Positions 6,074 through 13,375 of a stretch of DNA of 33,156 nt are shown piece after piece. Within the stretch, counting starts at the first letter, position 1; each line of letters starts with the position of its first letter. Source of the DNA: Actinomycetota bacterium (GTDB lineage Bacteria > Actinomycetota > Acidimicrobiia > Acidimicrobiales > WLNW01). The position numbers were made by a program, and so were the translations under genes. The notes beneath the pieces are model-generated. The model was given only the letters and a program-made list of their open reading frames with translations, did no database searches and was not told where the DNA came from. The stretch spans positions 1 to 33,156 of the forward strand of contig WLNW01000018.1 in assembly GCA_009699605.1 (NCBI GenBank), read 5' to 3'.

Positions 6074-8536
6074 ATGAAGACCACCCCGACGATTCGTTGC
6101 GGCCTTGCGGCGAACCCGAGCCCGTTGTCGGGTGCGGCACGAGATCCGTTCCTCGACGCCATACGCACCATCGCGCTCCTGCGGGTCATGCTCTGGCACA
6201 CGTTCGGCGATCCGGTGCTCACCTACGTGATCGCTGCGGTGCCCACGATGTTCTTCGTCGCCGGGTCGCTGCTCGCGAAGTCGCTCGACCGCCGGCCGTG
6301 GCCCCGCGTGCTCGCCGACCGGGCGCGGCGGATCCTCCTACCCCTTTGGGCGTTCGCGGCGGTCGCGTTCGTCGCGATGCGGGTGGCATGGCTGCTCGAT
6401 CCGTCGCCGCGCACCGCAGTGCCGTGGAGAAGCATCATCTTTTGGATCGTGCCGCTCGGGGATCCACAGGGTTCGGCATGGGAGGGCGGTTGGATGTCCC
6501 AGCCGCTCTGGTACATACGCGCCACATTCTGGCTGTTCCTGCTGAGCCCGTTGCTCCGTAGCGCGCTCCGGCGCTTCGGCCTCGTCGTGTTCGTCCCACC
6601 GGTCATGGCGGTGTTCGCATTGGACGTGCTGACGCGCAACCCTGCCGTGACCATCCACGCGGCACCAGAGTTGCTCTGGCAGATCGGCGATCTTGCGCTT
6701 TACAGCATCTTCCTCATGGCGGGCTTCGCGCACCGAGACGGCCGCTTCGCGCATCTCCGCCCCAGCGGTTGGTTCGGCGGCGCCGCGCTGGCGGGCATCG
6801 CGTCCACGGCGTGGATCCTGACCCAGCCGGTTCCGTTGCACGTGGTGAACAACTCGCATCCGGCCCACCTCTTCGTCGGCACCGCGTGGCTGTGCTTGTT
6901 CCTCGCGTGTCGGGCGCCGATCACTGCGGTGGCGATGACCTCGGCCGGTCGAGCCATCGTCGGCTGGATCTCGTTGCGCACGATGACGATCTACCTGTGG
7001 CACTCGACGGCCGTCATCCTCACCTATCAGGTGCTCGCGTCCGGCGACGACCGGCCCCCGGGGGTCTACGCCGCCGCGATGATCGCCGGCATGGTGAGCA
7101 TCACGATGGTCTTCGTCGTCGCGTTCGGGTGGGTCGAAGACCTCGCCGCGCGACGACGTTTACTCGTCTGCCCGTTGCTCGTCGCGTCGGGTGACTCGCC
7201 GGGTGATCGTGCGCCGTTCGCCGCCCATCGCCGATCGGTGTACCGATTCGTCGGCGTGCCCTCGCTCGCCGGTGTGCTGTTGTTGGGCGGATGCGCGTTC
7301 ATGACGCAGCCGATGAGCGGCGAAGCGGCCGCGGCCGCCGACGGCGCAGTCGGCGGCGCAGTCGACGGCGGAGTCGTCGCATCCAGGGTCGCGAAGAAGC
7401 CACCCGTCCCCTCACAAGCGCCGCCGCGCCCCGAGTTCGAACGTGCCCCGAGCACATCCGCGCCCGCGTCCACGACGAGCGAGCGACGCGCCGCAGTGGT
7501 CGCACCGGCCGCCACGATCGCGCCCGCCGCCCCGCTCGCCCCGGAGGCCGATGATGCGCTCGCCACTGCGATCCAAAGGACTGTCGACGAATGGCGGGCC
7601 CGCTGGAACGTGCCCGGGATCGCTGTCGGAGTCGTCCAGCCGGGCAGTTTGTCGTGGCGGGGCGCGAGCGGCGCCGATCCCGTCACCGGCGCCGCCGTGG
7701 ATGTCGATGATCGCTTCGACATCACGAGCATCACCAAGACGTTCACAGGAACGTTGGTCTTCCAGCTCGCGGCAGAAGGCCGCATCGACCTCGATGCGCC
7801 ACTCCCCCGACTCGTGCGGGTGCCCGACTTCCCGTACGCCGCGGGTATCACCGTCCGACAGCTCCTGACCCACCGAACCGGACTCGTGCCGTATCGAGAC
7901 ACGCGCGCCTACGCCGCCGCGCCGGATGCCATCGATACGCCGGATAAAGCACTGGCCGCCGCGCTGCTCGAGCCCTTGCAGTTCGCGCCGGGCACCAAGT
8001 CCGCCTATTCGAGCACCAACTTCTTGGTGTTGGGCTTCCTCGTCGAAGAGGTCACCGGCCTCGGCTACGACGCACTGCTGGAACAGCAGCTCTTCGAACC
8101 GGTCGACCTTCGGAGCACCACGCACAGCCCGCCGTCGGCATTGGCACCCAACTTCGCCACGAGCGGAATCGTCACCGACACTGCGGACCTGCTCCGCTGG
8201 GGCATCGCGCTCTACCGCGACCACACGGTGATCGATGTCGTCGGACTCGCCGCCATGCACCAGATCGACACGTCGACGGGGCTCGGCCCTGCGGTCTATG
8301 GCTACTGCCCGTGCACCATCGACGACTCAGGCCGGGAGCACTGGCAGTGGATCGGCCACACCGGCGGCACCACGCAGCTCGCGTACAGCGACACCGACGA
8401 CATCGCGATCGCGCTGAACGTCACCGACTCGCTTTGGCTCGAAAATCGAGGCCGGGCGGTCGCTGAACTGCTGACGCTCCTGCGCGCCGCGGTACTCGGG
8501 GCCACACCACGGGCGGCGATCCCCAGCTTCTCCTAG
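6074..8536 (+). CDS. Membrane acyltransferase-3 fused to beta-lactamase-family serine hydrolase
   Basis: An 820-residue two-part protein. Residues 25-355 are an acyltransferase-3 (OafA/WecH-like) domain: the R-X10-H motif (Arg31 to His42) in the first helix, the FFVAGSLLAKS segment and RRILLPLW, with about ten membrane helices. A further helix (GVPSLAGVLLLGGC, ending at Cys407) leads to an Ala/Pro-rich linker and then, from about residue 495, a class C beta-lactamase/D-aminopeptidase/EstB-like domain with SITK (Ser552, Lys555), Tyr645 in the YSSTN loop and His762-Thr-Gly in place of KTG. The extra helix would put the hydrolase outside the cell. AT3 proteins usually carry SGNH hydrolases, so this pairing is unusual. 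Acylation plus deacylation or transpeptidation of a surface glycan is inference. No frameshift is seen. A lipobox-like LLLGGC could allow an internal start (GTG at 7240) for a separate lipoprotein. Confidence 0.85.
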   Translation: MKTTPTIRCGLAANPSPLSGAARDPFLDAIRTIALLRVMLWHTFGDPVLTYVIAAVPTMFFVAGSLLAKSLDRRPWPRVLADRARRILLPLWAFAAVAFVAMRVAWLLDPSPRTAVPWRSIIFWIVPLGDPQGSAWEGGWMSQPLWYIRATFWLFLLSPLLRSALRRFGLVVFVPPVMAVFALDVLTRNPAVTIHAAPELLWQIGDLALYSIFLMAGFAHRDGRFAHLRPSGWFGGAALAGIASTAWILTQPVPLHVVNNSHPAHLFVGTAWLCLFLACRAPITAVAMTSAGRAIVGWISLRTMTIYLWHSTAVILTYQVLASGDDRPPGVYAAAMIAGMVSITMVFVVAFGWVEDLAARRRLLVCPLLVASGDSPGDRAPFAAHRRSVYRFVGVPSLAGVLLLGGCAFMTQPMSGEAAAAADGAVGGAVDGGVVASRVAKKPPVPSQAPPRPEFERAPSTSAPASTTSERRAAVVAPAATIAPAAPLAPEADDALATAIQRTVDEWRARWNVPGIAVGVVQPGSLSWRGASGADPVTGAAVDVDDRFDITSITKTFTGTLVFQLAAEGRIDLDAPLPRLVRVPDFPYAAGITVRQLLTHRTGLVPYRDTRAYAAAPDAIDTPDKALAAALLEPLQFAPGTKSAYSSTNFLVLGFLVEEVTGLGYDALLEQQLFEPVDLRSTTHSPPSALAPNFATSGIVTDTADLLRWGIALYRDHTVIDVVGLAAMHQIDTSTGLGPAVYGYCPCTIDDSGREHWQWIGHTGGTTQLAYSDTDDIAIALNVTDSLWLENRGRAVAELLTLLRAAVLGATPRAAIPSFS

Positions 8537-8539
8537 TGT
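8534..8539 (+). promoter_or_regulatory. Leaderless -10 hexamer (TAGTGT) overlapping a stop codon
   Basis: TAGTGT ends 6 nt before the ATG at 8546. Its first three bases are the TAG stop codon of the preceding acyltransferase-hydrolase gene, so termination codon and promoter share sequence. Confidence 0.6.
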
Positions 8540-8545
8540 CCGGCG

Positions 8546-9730
8546 ATGGACCTGTCGACGTTCGACCCGCTCGACCCGCTCGCCGAATCGCCCGAACGCC
8601 GCCAGCTTCGCGACACCGTGCGGACGCTCGTACGAGACTTCTCGCCCCACGCCCACACGCAGGCGCTCGATGATGCCGAGCAGTTCGATGACGCGCTCTA
8701 CGAACAGCTCGCGGCGATGGGCGTCCTCGCCATCGACGCACCCGAAGACGTAGGCGGGATCGGTGACCTCCGCGACCAGCTCGTCGTGATCGAGGAGCTC
8801 GCCGCAGGCCCCACGTCGATGGCGGCCTTCCTCATCGTGCAGTTCATGATCATCCAGGTACTGCGCGGGTATGCGTCGACCCCCCAGCAGCACGTCGTGC
8901 TCGAGCAGCTGGTGCGCGGCGAGACCAAGGTCTCGTTCTCGATGTCAGAGCCCGACGGTGGCACCGACGTGGCGCGGGCCATGAAGACGCGCGCCACCAA
9001 GATCGACTCCGGCTGGCGCATCAACGGCACGAAGCTGTGGACCTCCGGAGCGACGCGCGCCGAGTGGCTCATCGTCATCGCCCGCACACGCGAGCCCGAG
9101 CGCTCATCGATCGATGGGGTCACGATGTTCCTGGTGCCCACTGCGGCCACTGGAGTCACGGTCCGCGAGATCGACACGTTGGGCATCCACGGCATGTCCA
9201 CGTGCGAGGTGTCGTTCGACGACGTACACGTCGGTCACGACGCGCTCATCGGGGTCGAGCACGCCGGCTTTCGGCAGGCGTTCGCGACGCTCAACCGCGA
9301 AGGTCTCAACGCCGCAGCGGCATGCATCGGGGTGGGCCGCGGCGCGCTCGAGTACGCGGCCAACTACGCCAACCAGCGCGAAGTGTTCGGCAAGGTCATC
9401 GGCGCGTTCCAGGTGCCCCAGCACTGGCTCGCCGATGGTGCGGTCCGTCTCGAGGCTGCACGAAGCCTGGCCTCGCGCGCCGCGGCCATAGAGGTGGCGG
9501 GCGGAAATGCCGAACTGCTCGCGCAGATGGCCAAGCTCGTCGCTTCCGAGGCCGCGCAGCACATCACCTTGTCGGGCATGCAACTGATGGGCGGCTTCGG
9601 CTTCAGCCGCGAGCTCCCGATGCAACGATGGTTCCGCGACGTGCGCCTGTGGAGCTTCGCGCCGCTCAACAACGAGATGGTGCGCAACCGCATCGGCGAG
9701 CGACTGCTCGGCCTGCCCCGCTCCTACTGA
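8546..9730 (+). CDS. Acyl-CoA dehydrogenase
   Basis: A 394-residue FAD-dependent dehydrogenase that introduces a 2,3 double bond into acyl-CoA and passes electrons to ETF. Full length for the family. An N-terminal helical domain (residues 15-110) with the usual MGVLAIDAPEDVGG turn is followed by the middle beta domain with FSMSEPDGGTD (FAD/substrate contact) and the WRINGTKLWTSGA segment, and then the C-terminal helical domain with REVFGKVIGAFQVPQHWLAD and QLMGGFGFSRELPMQRWFRDVRLW, which contacts FAD across the dimer. The start codon is fixed by TAGTGT 6 nt upstream. Chain-length or ring specificity cannot be told. It sits away from the catabolic block at 17-33 kb but could serve it. Confidence 0.93.
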   Translation: MDLSTFDPLDPLAESPERRQLRDTVRTLVRDFSPHAHTQALDDAEQFDDALYEQLAAMGVLAIDAPEDVGGIGDLRDQLVVIEELAAGPTSMAAFLIVQFMIIQVLRGYASTPQQHVVLEQLVRGETKVSFSMSEPDGGTDVARAMKTRATKIDSGWRINGTKLWTSGATRAEWLIVIARTREPERSSIDGVTMFLVPTAATGVTVREIDTLGIHGMSTCEVSFDDVHVGHDALIGVEHAGFRQAFATLNREGLNAAAACIGVGRGALEYAANYANQREVFGKVIGAFQVPQHWLADGAVRLEAARSLASRAAAIEVAGGNAELLAQMAKLVASEAAQHITLSGMQLMGGFGFSRELPMQRWFRDVRLWSFAPLNNEMVRNRIGERLLGLPRSY

Positions 9731-9745
9731 TCACTGTCACCGGAT

Positions 9746-9765
9746 GCCGCGTCAGAGCACGCGGC
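9746..9765. terminator. GC hairpin between convergent genes
   Basis: GCCGCG at 9746-9751 and CGCGGC at 9760-9765 form a perfect 6-bp stem with an 8-nt loop, spanning the stop codon of the minus-strand cytochrome gene, 15 bp past the acyl-CoA dehydrogenase stop. No U-tract follows in either direction. Confidence 0.3.
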
Positions 9766-10126
9766 GCGTGTAGTCCACAACGGCCGCGATGTCGGCCTCG
9801 CTGAGCACGCTCTTCCACGCGGGCATGCCCGATCCCTTGCCGTTGCGCACTACCGCGATCTCGGCCGAAGCATCGGGATACGCATTGGTCACCTTGCCAG
9901 CGAGACGCGGCCCCGCGCCGCCGGAGCCGTTGGGCGCGTGACAGCGCGCACACCGGTTGATCCATATGGCCCGACCGCTCATCAGAACCGGGTCGTTCGC
10001 ATCGGCCCCTACGGGCATGGGGGCCTCGCCGGCGCGGGCACACGCGGCGGCAACGCATAGCGCCACGAAGAAGGCCGCGACGAGCACCGGCCTCCTGACG
10101 AACGCGACACCAGCCGACCCACGCAC
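9752..10126 (-). CDS. Small secreted c-type cytochrome
   Basis: A 124-residue monoheme cytochrome c. The N-terminus has two Args and a hydrophobic stretch (LVAAFFVALCVAAAC) consistent with a signal peptide; cleavage after ARA (residues 30-32) is likely, and a lipid anchor at Cys29 is possible but the lipobox is weak. The heme motif CARCH is at 59-63, GPRLAGK follows, and the probable axial Met101 is in GSGMPAW, as in cytochrome c6/cbb3-subunit-III-like domains. It would carry electrons outside the membrane; its partner is not in the window. The GTG at 10126 is fixed by TACGCT exactly 6 nt upstream. It is divergent from argJ. Confidence 0.88.
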   Translation of the reverse strand: MRGSAGVAFVRRPVLVAAFFVALCVAAACARAGEAPMPVGADANDPVLMSGRAIWINRCARCHAPNGSGGAGPRLAGKVTNAYPDASAEIAVVRNGKGSGMPAWKSVLSEADIAAVVDYTRRVL

Positions 10127-10132
10127 GCGCTC

Positions 10133-10138
10133 AGCGTA
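10133..10138 (-). promoter_or_regulatory. Leaderless -10 hexamer (TACGCT) for the cytochrome gene
   Basis: TACGCT on the minus strand ends 6 nt before the GTG at 10126. Confidence 0.6.
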
Positions 10139-10199
10139 GGTGCCCCATCAAGGGGGCCGGTCACCGGGCAATGCGTCGGGATCGCCGTGTGACGGTCGC

Positions 10200-10205
10200 T
10201 ACGCT
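10200..10205 (+). promoter_or_regulatory. Leaderless -10 hexamer (TACGCT) for argJ
   Basis: TACGCT ends 6 nt before the ATG at 10212, showing that the in-frame extension back to 10140 is not translated. The same hexamer drives the divergent cytochrome gene 61 bp away. Confidence 0.6.
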
Positions 10206-10211
10206 GCGCCC

Positions 10212-11363
10212 ATGTCGAACACCTGGCCCAACGGATTTCGCGCGTATGCGGCGAACATCGGCGTGAAGGACACCACCCTCGACTTCTCCGTGGTCATCGG
10301 CGACCCGGGCACCCGATGCTCGGCCATGTTCACCCAGAGTCGTTTCGCCGGTTGCAGCGTTCTCATCAGCCGTGAACACGTCGCAGTGGGCAAGGCGCGT
10401 GGTGTGGTCACCATCTCGAAGAACTCAAACGTTGCGTCAGGCGCCCAAGGCGATGCGAACGCACGCGCCGTGCTGGCCCAGGTCGCGGCGAAGCTCGGCA
10501 TGAGGTCCGACGAGCTCCTCATCGGCTCCACCGGAGTCATCGGACGCCAGTACCCGATGGACCGCATGACCGAGGGCATCGATCTCCTCGACGCATCCAG
10601 TATGAATGCCACGCTCGCACAGGTGGCCAAGGCCATGATGACCACCGACACCGTGCACAAGACCTCTCGGCGCAGCGCCGGCGATGCCACCGTCGCCGGC
10701 ATCGCGAAGGGCGTCGGCATGATCGAGCCCGACATGGCCACGTTGCTCACCTGGATCTTCACCGACGCCGAGATCGCACAGCCCGATCTCGACACCATCT
10801 TTCGTCGCGTGATCGAGCGCACGTTCAACTCGCTTTCCATCGACAGCGACACGTCCACGTCCGACTCCGCGGTGATCTTCGCGAGCGGTGCTGCGGGGCC
10901 GGTCGACCTCGAGACCTTCGAGACAGCGCTGTCGGTGGTGTGCCTCGATCTCACCAAGCAGATCGCCCGAGACGGCGAAGGTGCCACGAAGCTGATCGAG
11001 GTGCGCGTCGACGGCGCGCTCGACGATGCGCAGGCCAAGCGCGTGGCCAAGTCCATCGTCAACTCGCCGTTGGTGAAAACCGCAATCCACGGCGCCGACC
11101 CGAACTGGGGTCGCATCGCCATGGCCGTGGGCAAGGTGTACGACCCAAACCTCGGCCCCGAGTCCACCATCATCCGATTCGGATCCATGGAGGTGTACCC
11201 CACACCCCTCGACGAGGCCGATCTCGACCAACTCTCATCGATAATGAAGCACGACCACGTCCCAGTGCACGTCACCGTGGGCCACGGCCCCGGTGAGTGG
11301 GTCGTGTACGGCTGCGATCTCTCGCGCGAGTACATCTCGATCAACGCGGACTACACGACCTGA
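10212..11363 (+). CDS. argJ: Glutamate N-acetyltransferase / amino-acid acetyltransferase ArgJ
   Basis: A 383-residue cytosolic enzyme of arginine synthesis that moves the acetyl group from N-acetylornithine to glutamate (cyclic route) and may also use acetyl-CoA. The self-cleavage site is visible: KGVGMIEPDMATLLTW, where Thr177 after Ala becomes the new N-terminal nucleophile of the beta chain. Other family landmarks are GSTGVIGRQ near residue 100, NSLSIDSDTSTSD and the C-terminal GADPNWGRI. The end, SREYISINADYTT, fits the family. Other arg genes are not adjacent here. The last 13 bp overlap the 3' end of nhaA on the other strand. Confidence 0.96.
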   Translation: MSNTWPNGFRAYAANIGVKDTTLDFSVVIGDPGTRCSAMFTQSRFAGCSVLISREHVAVGKARGVVTISKNSNVASGAQGDANARAVLAQVAAKLGMRSDELLIGSTGVIGRQYPMDRMTEGIDLLDASSMNATLAQVAKAMMTTDTVHKTSRRSAGDATVAGIAKGVGMIEPDMATLLTWIFTDAEIAQPDLDTIFRRVIERTFNSLSIDSDTSTSDSAVIFASGAAGPVDLETFETALSVVCLDLTKQIARDGEGATKLIEVRVDGALDDAQAKRVAKSIVNSPLVKTAIHGADPNWGRIAMAVGKVYDPNLGPESTIIRFGSMEVYPTPLDEADLDQLSSIMKHDHVPVHVTVGHGPGEWVVYGCDLSREYISINADYTT

Positions 11364-12544
11364 GCGTCGATCGTCGGCTGATCGGCCTTCGTCGTCGAGG
11401 TCACCAGCAGCGCGGCGCCGATACACGCGGCGAGCACACTGCCGACCAGGACGCCGAGCTTGGCCGCATCGGTATCGAGATTGATCGCCGGCCCTGAGGT
11501 GCCGCCTGCGAACGCGAGCTGGCTCACGAAGATCGACACGGTGAAACCGATCCCGGCGAGCGAGGCCACGCCGACGAGTTGTCGCCACGTCGTGCCCGGC
11601 GGACGCGTCGCCAAACGCATGCGCACGGCGAGCGCGCATGCCCCGATGATGCCGAGCGGCTTGCCCAGGACGAGTCCGGCGACGACCGCCCATGAGGTTC
11701 GCGTCGGGCCGACGCCGAGCGAGACACCGGCGTTCACGAGCGCGAACGCCGGCACGATGAGGAAGCTCGAGATGGGATGCAGCGCTTGCTCTGCGCGCTC
11801 GAGTCGCGCCGCGGGCAGCACGAACGCGAGGCATACGCCGGCGAGCGTTGGGTGCACTCCGGCCTCGAACAGCGCCCACCAGATCCCCATGCTCAACGCG
11901 ACGTAGGGCCACAACGTGTGCACCTTGGCCAACCGCAGCGCAATGAGCGCACCGACCAGGACGAACCCGCCCAGGAGCGCGCCGGGCGCGACGCTGTCGG
12001 AGTAGAAGATCGCGATCACCACGATCGCGCCGAGGTCGTCGACGATGGCGAGCGCGAGCAGGAAGAGCTTCAACGGTGCGGGCACGCGCGATCCGAGCAG
12101 TGCCGTGATCCCGACGGCCATGGCGATGTCGGTGGCCATCGGAATGCCCCAACCGTGCGCCGTGGGAGTGCCGGCGGTGAGTGCGAAGTACACGAGTGCG
12201 GGTACCACCATCCCGCCGATCGCGGCGATCGCGGGGAGCGCCGCGCTGCGGGGTTCTCGCAACTCCCCGAGCACGAGCTCGCGCTTTATCTCGAGCCCGA
12301 CGACCAGGAAGAAGATCGTCATCAAACCCTCGTTCACCCACGTGTGGAGCTCGGCCCAACCGTGGCCATGGGTGAAGTCGATGTAGCTCGAGTCGGCGGG
12401 CGAGTTCGCCCACAGCAGTGCGACCACGACGACCGCGACGAGCACGATGCCGCCCGCAGATTCATTGCGCAGAAAGTCGGCCAAGGCGCCGAGGGCACGA
12501 GGTCGACGCGTGTGCGGGGTACGGCGCGTGGGAGAGGTGGTCAC
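11351..12544 (-). CDS. nhaA: Na+/H+ antiporter NhaA
   Basis: A 397-residue inner-membrane antiporter that exports Na+ in exchange for H+. The start FLRNESAGGIVL matches the family helix I; MATDIAMAVG contains Asp139 and LAIVDDLGAI contains the essential Asp pair 169-170, equivalent to Asp133 and Asp163-Asp164 of E. coli NhaA. The C-terminal half shows LVLGKPLGIIG and GIGFTVSIFVSQLAF, the usual crossing helices. An N-terminal basic extension of about 20 residues is present. The start is a GTG at 12544 with GAAAGGG about 4-9 nt upstream. The gene lies downstream of a TetR gene on the same strand but 93 nt away. Confidence 0.96.
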   Translation of the reverse strand: MTTSPTRRTPHTRRPRALGALADFLRNESAGGIVLVAVVVVALLWANSPADSSYIDFTHGHGWAELHTWVNEGLMTIFFLVVGLEIKRELVLGELREPRSAALPAIAAIGGMVVPALVYFALTAGTPTAHGWGIPMATDIAMAVGITALLGSRVPAPLKLFLLALAIVDDLGAIVVIAIFYSDSVAPGALLGGFVLVGALIALRLAKVHTLWPYVALSMGIWWALFEAGVHPTLAGVCLAFVLPAARLERAEQALHPISSFLIVPAFALVNAGVSLGVGPTRTSWAVVAGLVLGKPLGIIGACALAVRMRLATRPPGTTWRQLVGVASLAGIGFTVSIFVSQLAFAGGTSGPAINLDTDAAKLGVLVGSVLAACIGAALLVTSTTKADQPTIDAQVV

Positions 12545-12559
12545 GAAGCCCTTTCGGAG

Positions 12560-12580
12560 GTCGGCAAACGAGGCGCCGAC
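12560..12580 (-). other. Small hairpin in the nhaA leader
   Basis: GTCGGC (12560-12565) and GCCGAC (12575-12580) form a 6-bp stem with a 9-nt loop just upstream of the nhaA ribosome binding site. Lithium-sensing nhaA-I and nhaA-II RNAs are known upstream of nhaA genes, but this leader looks too simple to assign. Confidence 0.25.
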
Positions 12581-12637
12581 CAGACTTCCCGGCTCTCCCG
12601 TGCCGTCGAGCCCTGAACGAGCAGCTACGCGACTAGA

Positions 12638-13291
12638 TCAGATTAGGCCGACAGGCGCACTTCCGGCCCGCACGTCGGCTGACGCGCGGGCCGACACCGG
12701 GCCGACAAGCATGGCAACGATCGCGTCGGCGGCCACCGAGGCGGCAACGTGGCTGTCGGGGAGGAACCCACGTTCGACATCCTCGGCCACCGCGAGGATG
12801 AGCCCGAACGCCAGCCGAAGTCGGGCCGAGAGGACCGCTTCGGGCACATCGGCCAGCAACACCTTGAGTCGGCCCCGGGCCTGCCACACGCCGTCCTGGA
12901 GCGAGCGCGGGGGTGCGGGATAGCACCCCGCCCACGTGCCGCGGGCCGACAGTTGTGCGAGGAAGCGGGCGTACCAGCTCTCCCCTGGTGTGATGACGTC
13001 GATGAGCGGCGTCACGAGTACGTCGACGAGCGCCACGAGCTCGGCGTGATCACCCGTGAGTTCGAGCACCGCGAGCGCTGCGAGTCGCTGCTCGTTCATC
13101 GAGCGCATGCGGTACTCGTAGATGGCCGCGACAAGGCCTTCCTTGGTACCGAAGTGGTATTGCGCGGCCGAGTTGTTGCGCTGCCCGGCTGCGGCACCGA
13201 TCTCGCGCAGGGACACGGCGTCGATGCCTCGTTCGGCGATGAGTCGTTCTGCGACGAGGATCATTTGCTCTCGGGCCGAAGGACGTTTCAT
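12638..13291 (-). CDS. TetR family transcriptional regulator
   Basis: A 217-residue DNA-binding regulator. The N-terminal helix-turn-helix is clear: ILVAERLIAERGIDAVSLREIGAAAGQRNNSAAQYHFGTKEGLVAAIYEYR, with the typical tyrosine/histidine/phenylalanine turn (QYHFGTKEGL). The C-terminal ligand domain is not recognisable. The ATG at 13291 is placed by TAAACT 6 nt upstream. A perfect palindrome TTACGaCGTAA overlaps that promoter, which suggests autorepression. Neighbours that could be targets are the zinc alcohol dehydrogenase upstream on the same strand and nhaA downstream. Confidence 0.9.
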   Translation of the reverse strand: MKRPSAREQMILVAERLIAERGIDAVSLREIGAAAGQRNNSAAQYHFGTKEGLVAAIYEYRMRSMNEQRLAALAVLELTGDHAELVALVDVLVTPLIDVITPGESWYARFLAQLSARGTWAGCYPAPPRSLQDGVWQARGRLKVLLADVPEAVLSARLRLAFGLILAVAEDVERGFLPDSHVAASVAADAIVAMLVGPVSARASADVRAGSAPVGLI

Positions 13292-13297
13292 GGCCAG

Positions 13298-13303
13298 AGT
13301 TTA
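13298..13303 (-). promoter_or_regulatory. Leaderless -10 hexamer (TAAACT) of the TetR gene
   Basis: TAAACT on the minus strand ends 6 nt before the ATG at 13291. Confidence 0.6.
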
Positions 13304-13311
13304 CGACGTAA
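13301..13311. promoter_or_regulatory. Palindrome TTACGaCGTAA, candidate TetR operator
   Basis: A perfect 11-bp inverted repeat with one central base, sharing bases 13301-13303 with the -10 hexamer of the TetR gene. A regulator bound here would block polymerase. The palindrome is shorter than many TetR operators. Confidence 0.45.
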
Positions 13312-13375
13312 TCCAGGTGCCGCCCCATGCCCGGCCCGCCGGCACTTGAGACACGAGGCTGAATCCCGACGACGA

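Noticed and set aside
10140-10211. 24-codon N-terminal extension of ArgJ
   Set aside because: The family begins near NTWPNGFRAYAANIG; TACGCT at 10200-10205 lies within the extension.
11235-12413. 392-codon minus frame overlapping nhaA
   Set aside because: Arg/Ala/Gly-rich shifted frame inside nhaA, with no start signal or motif.
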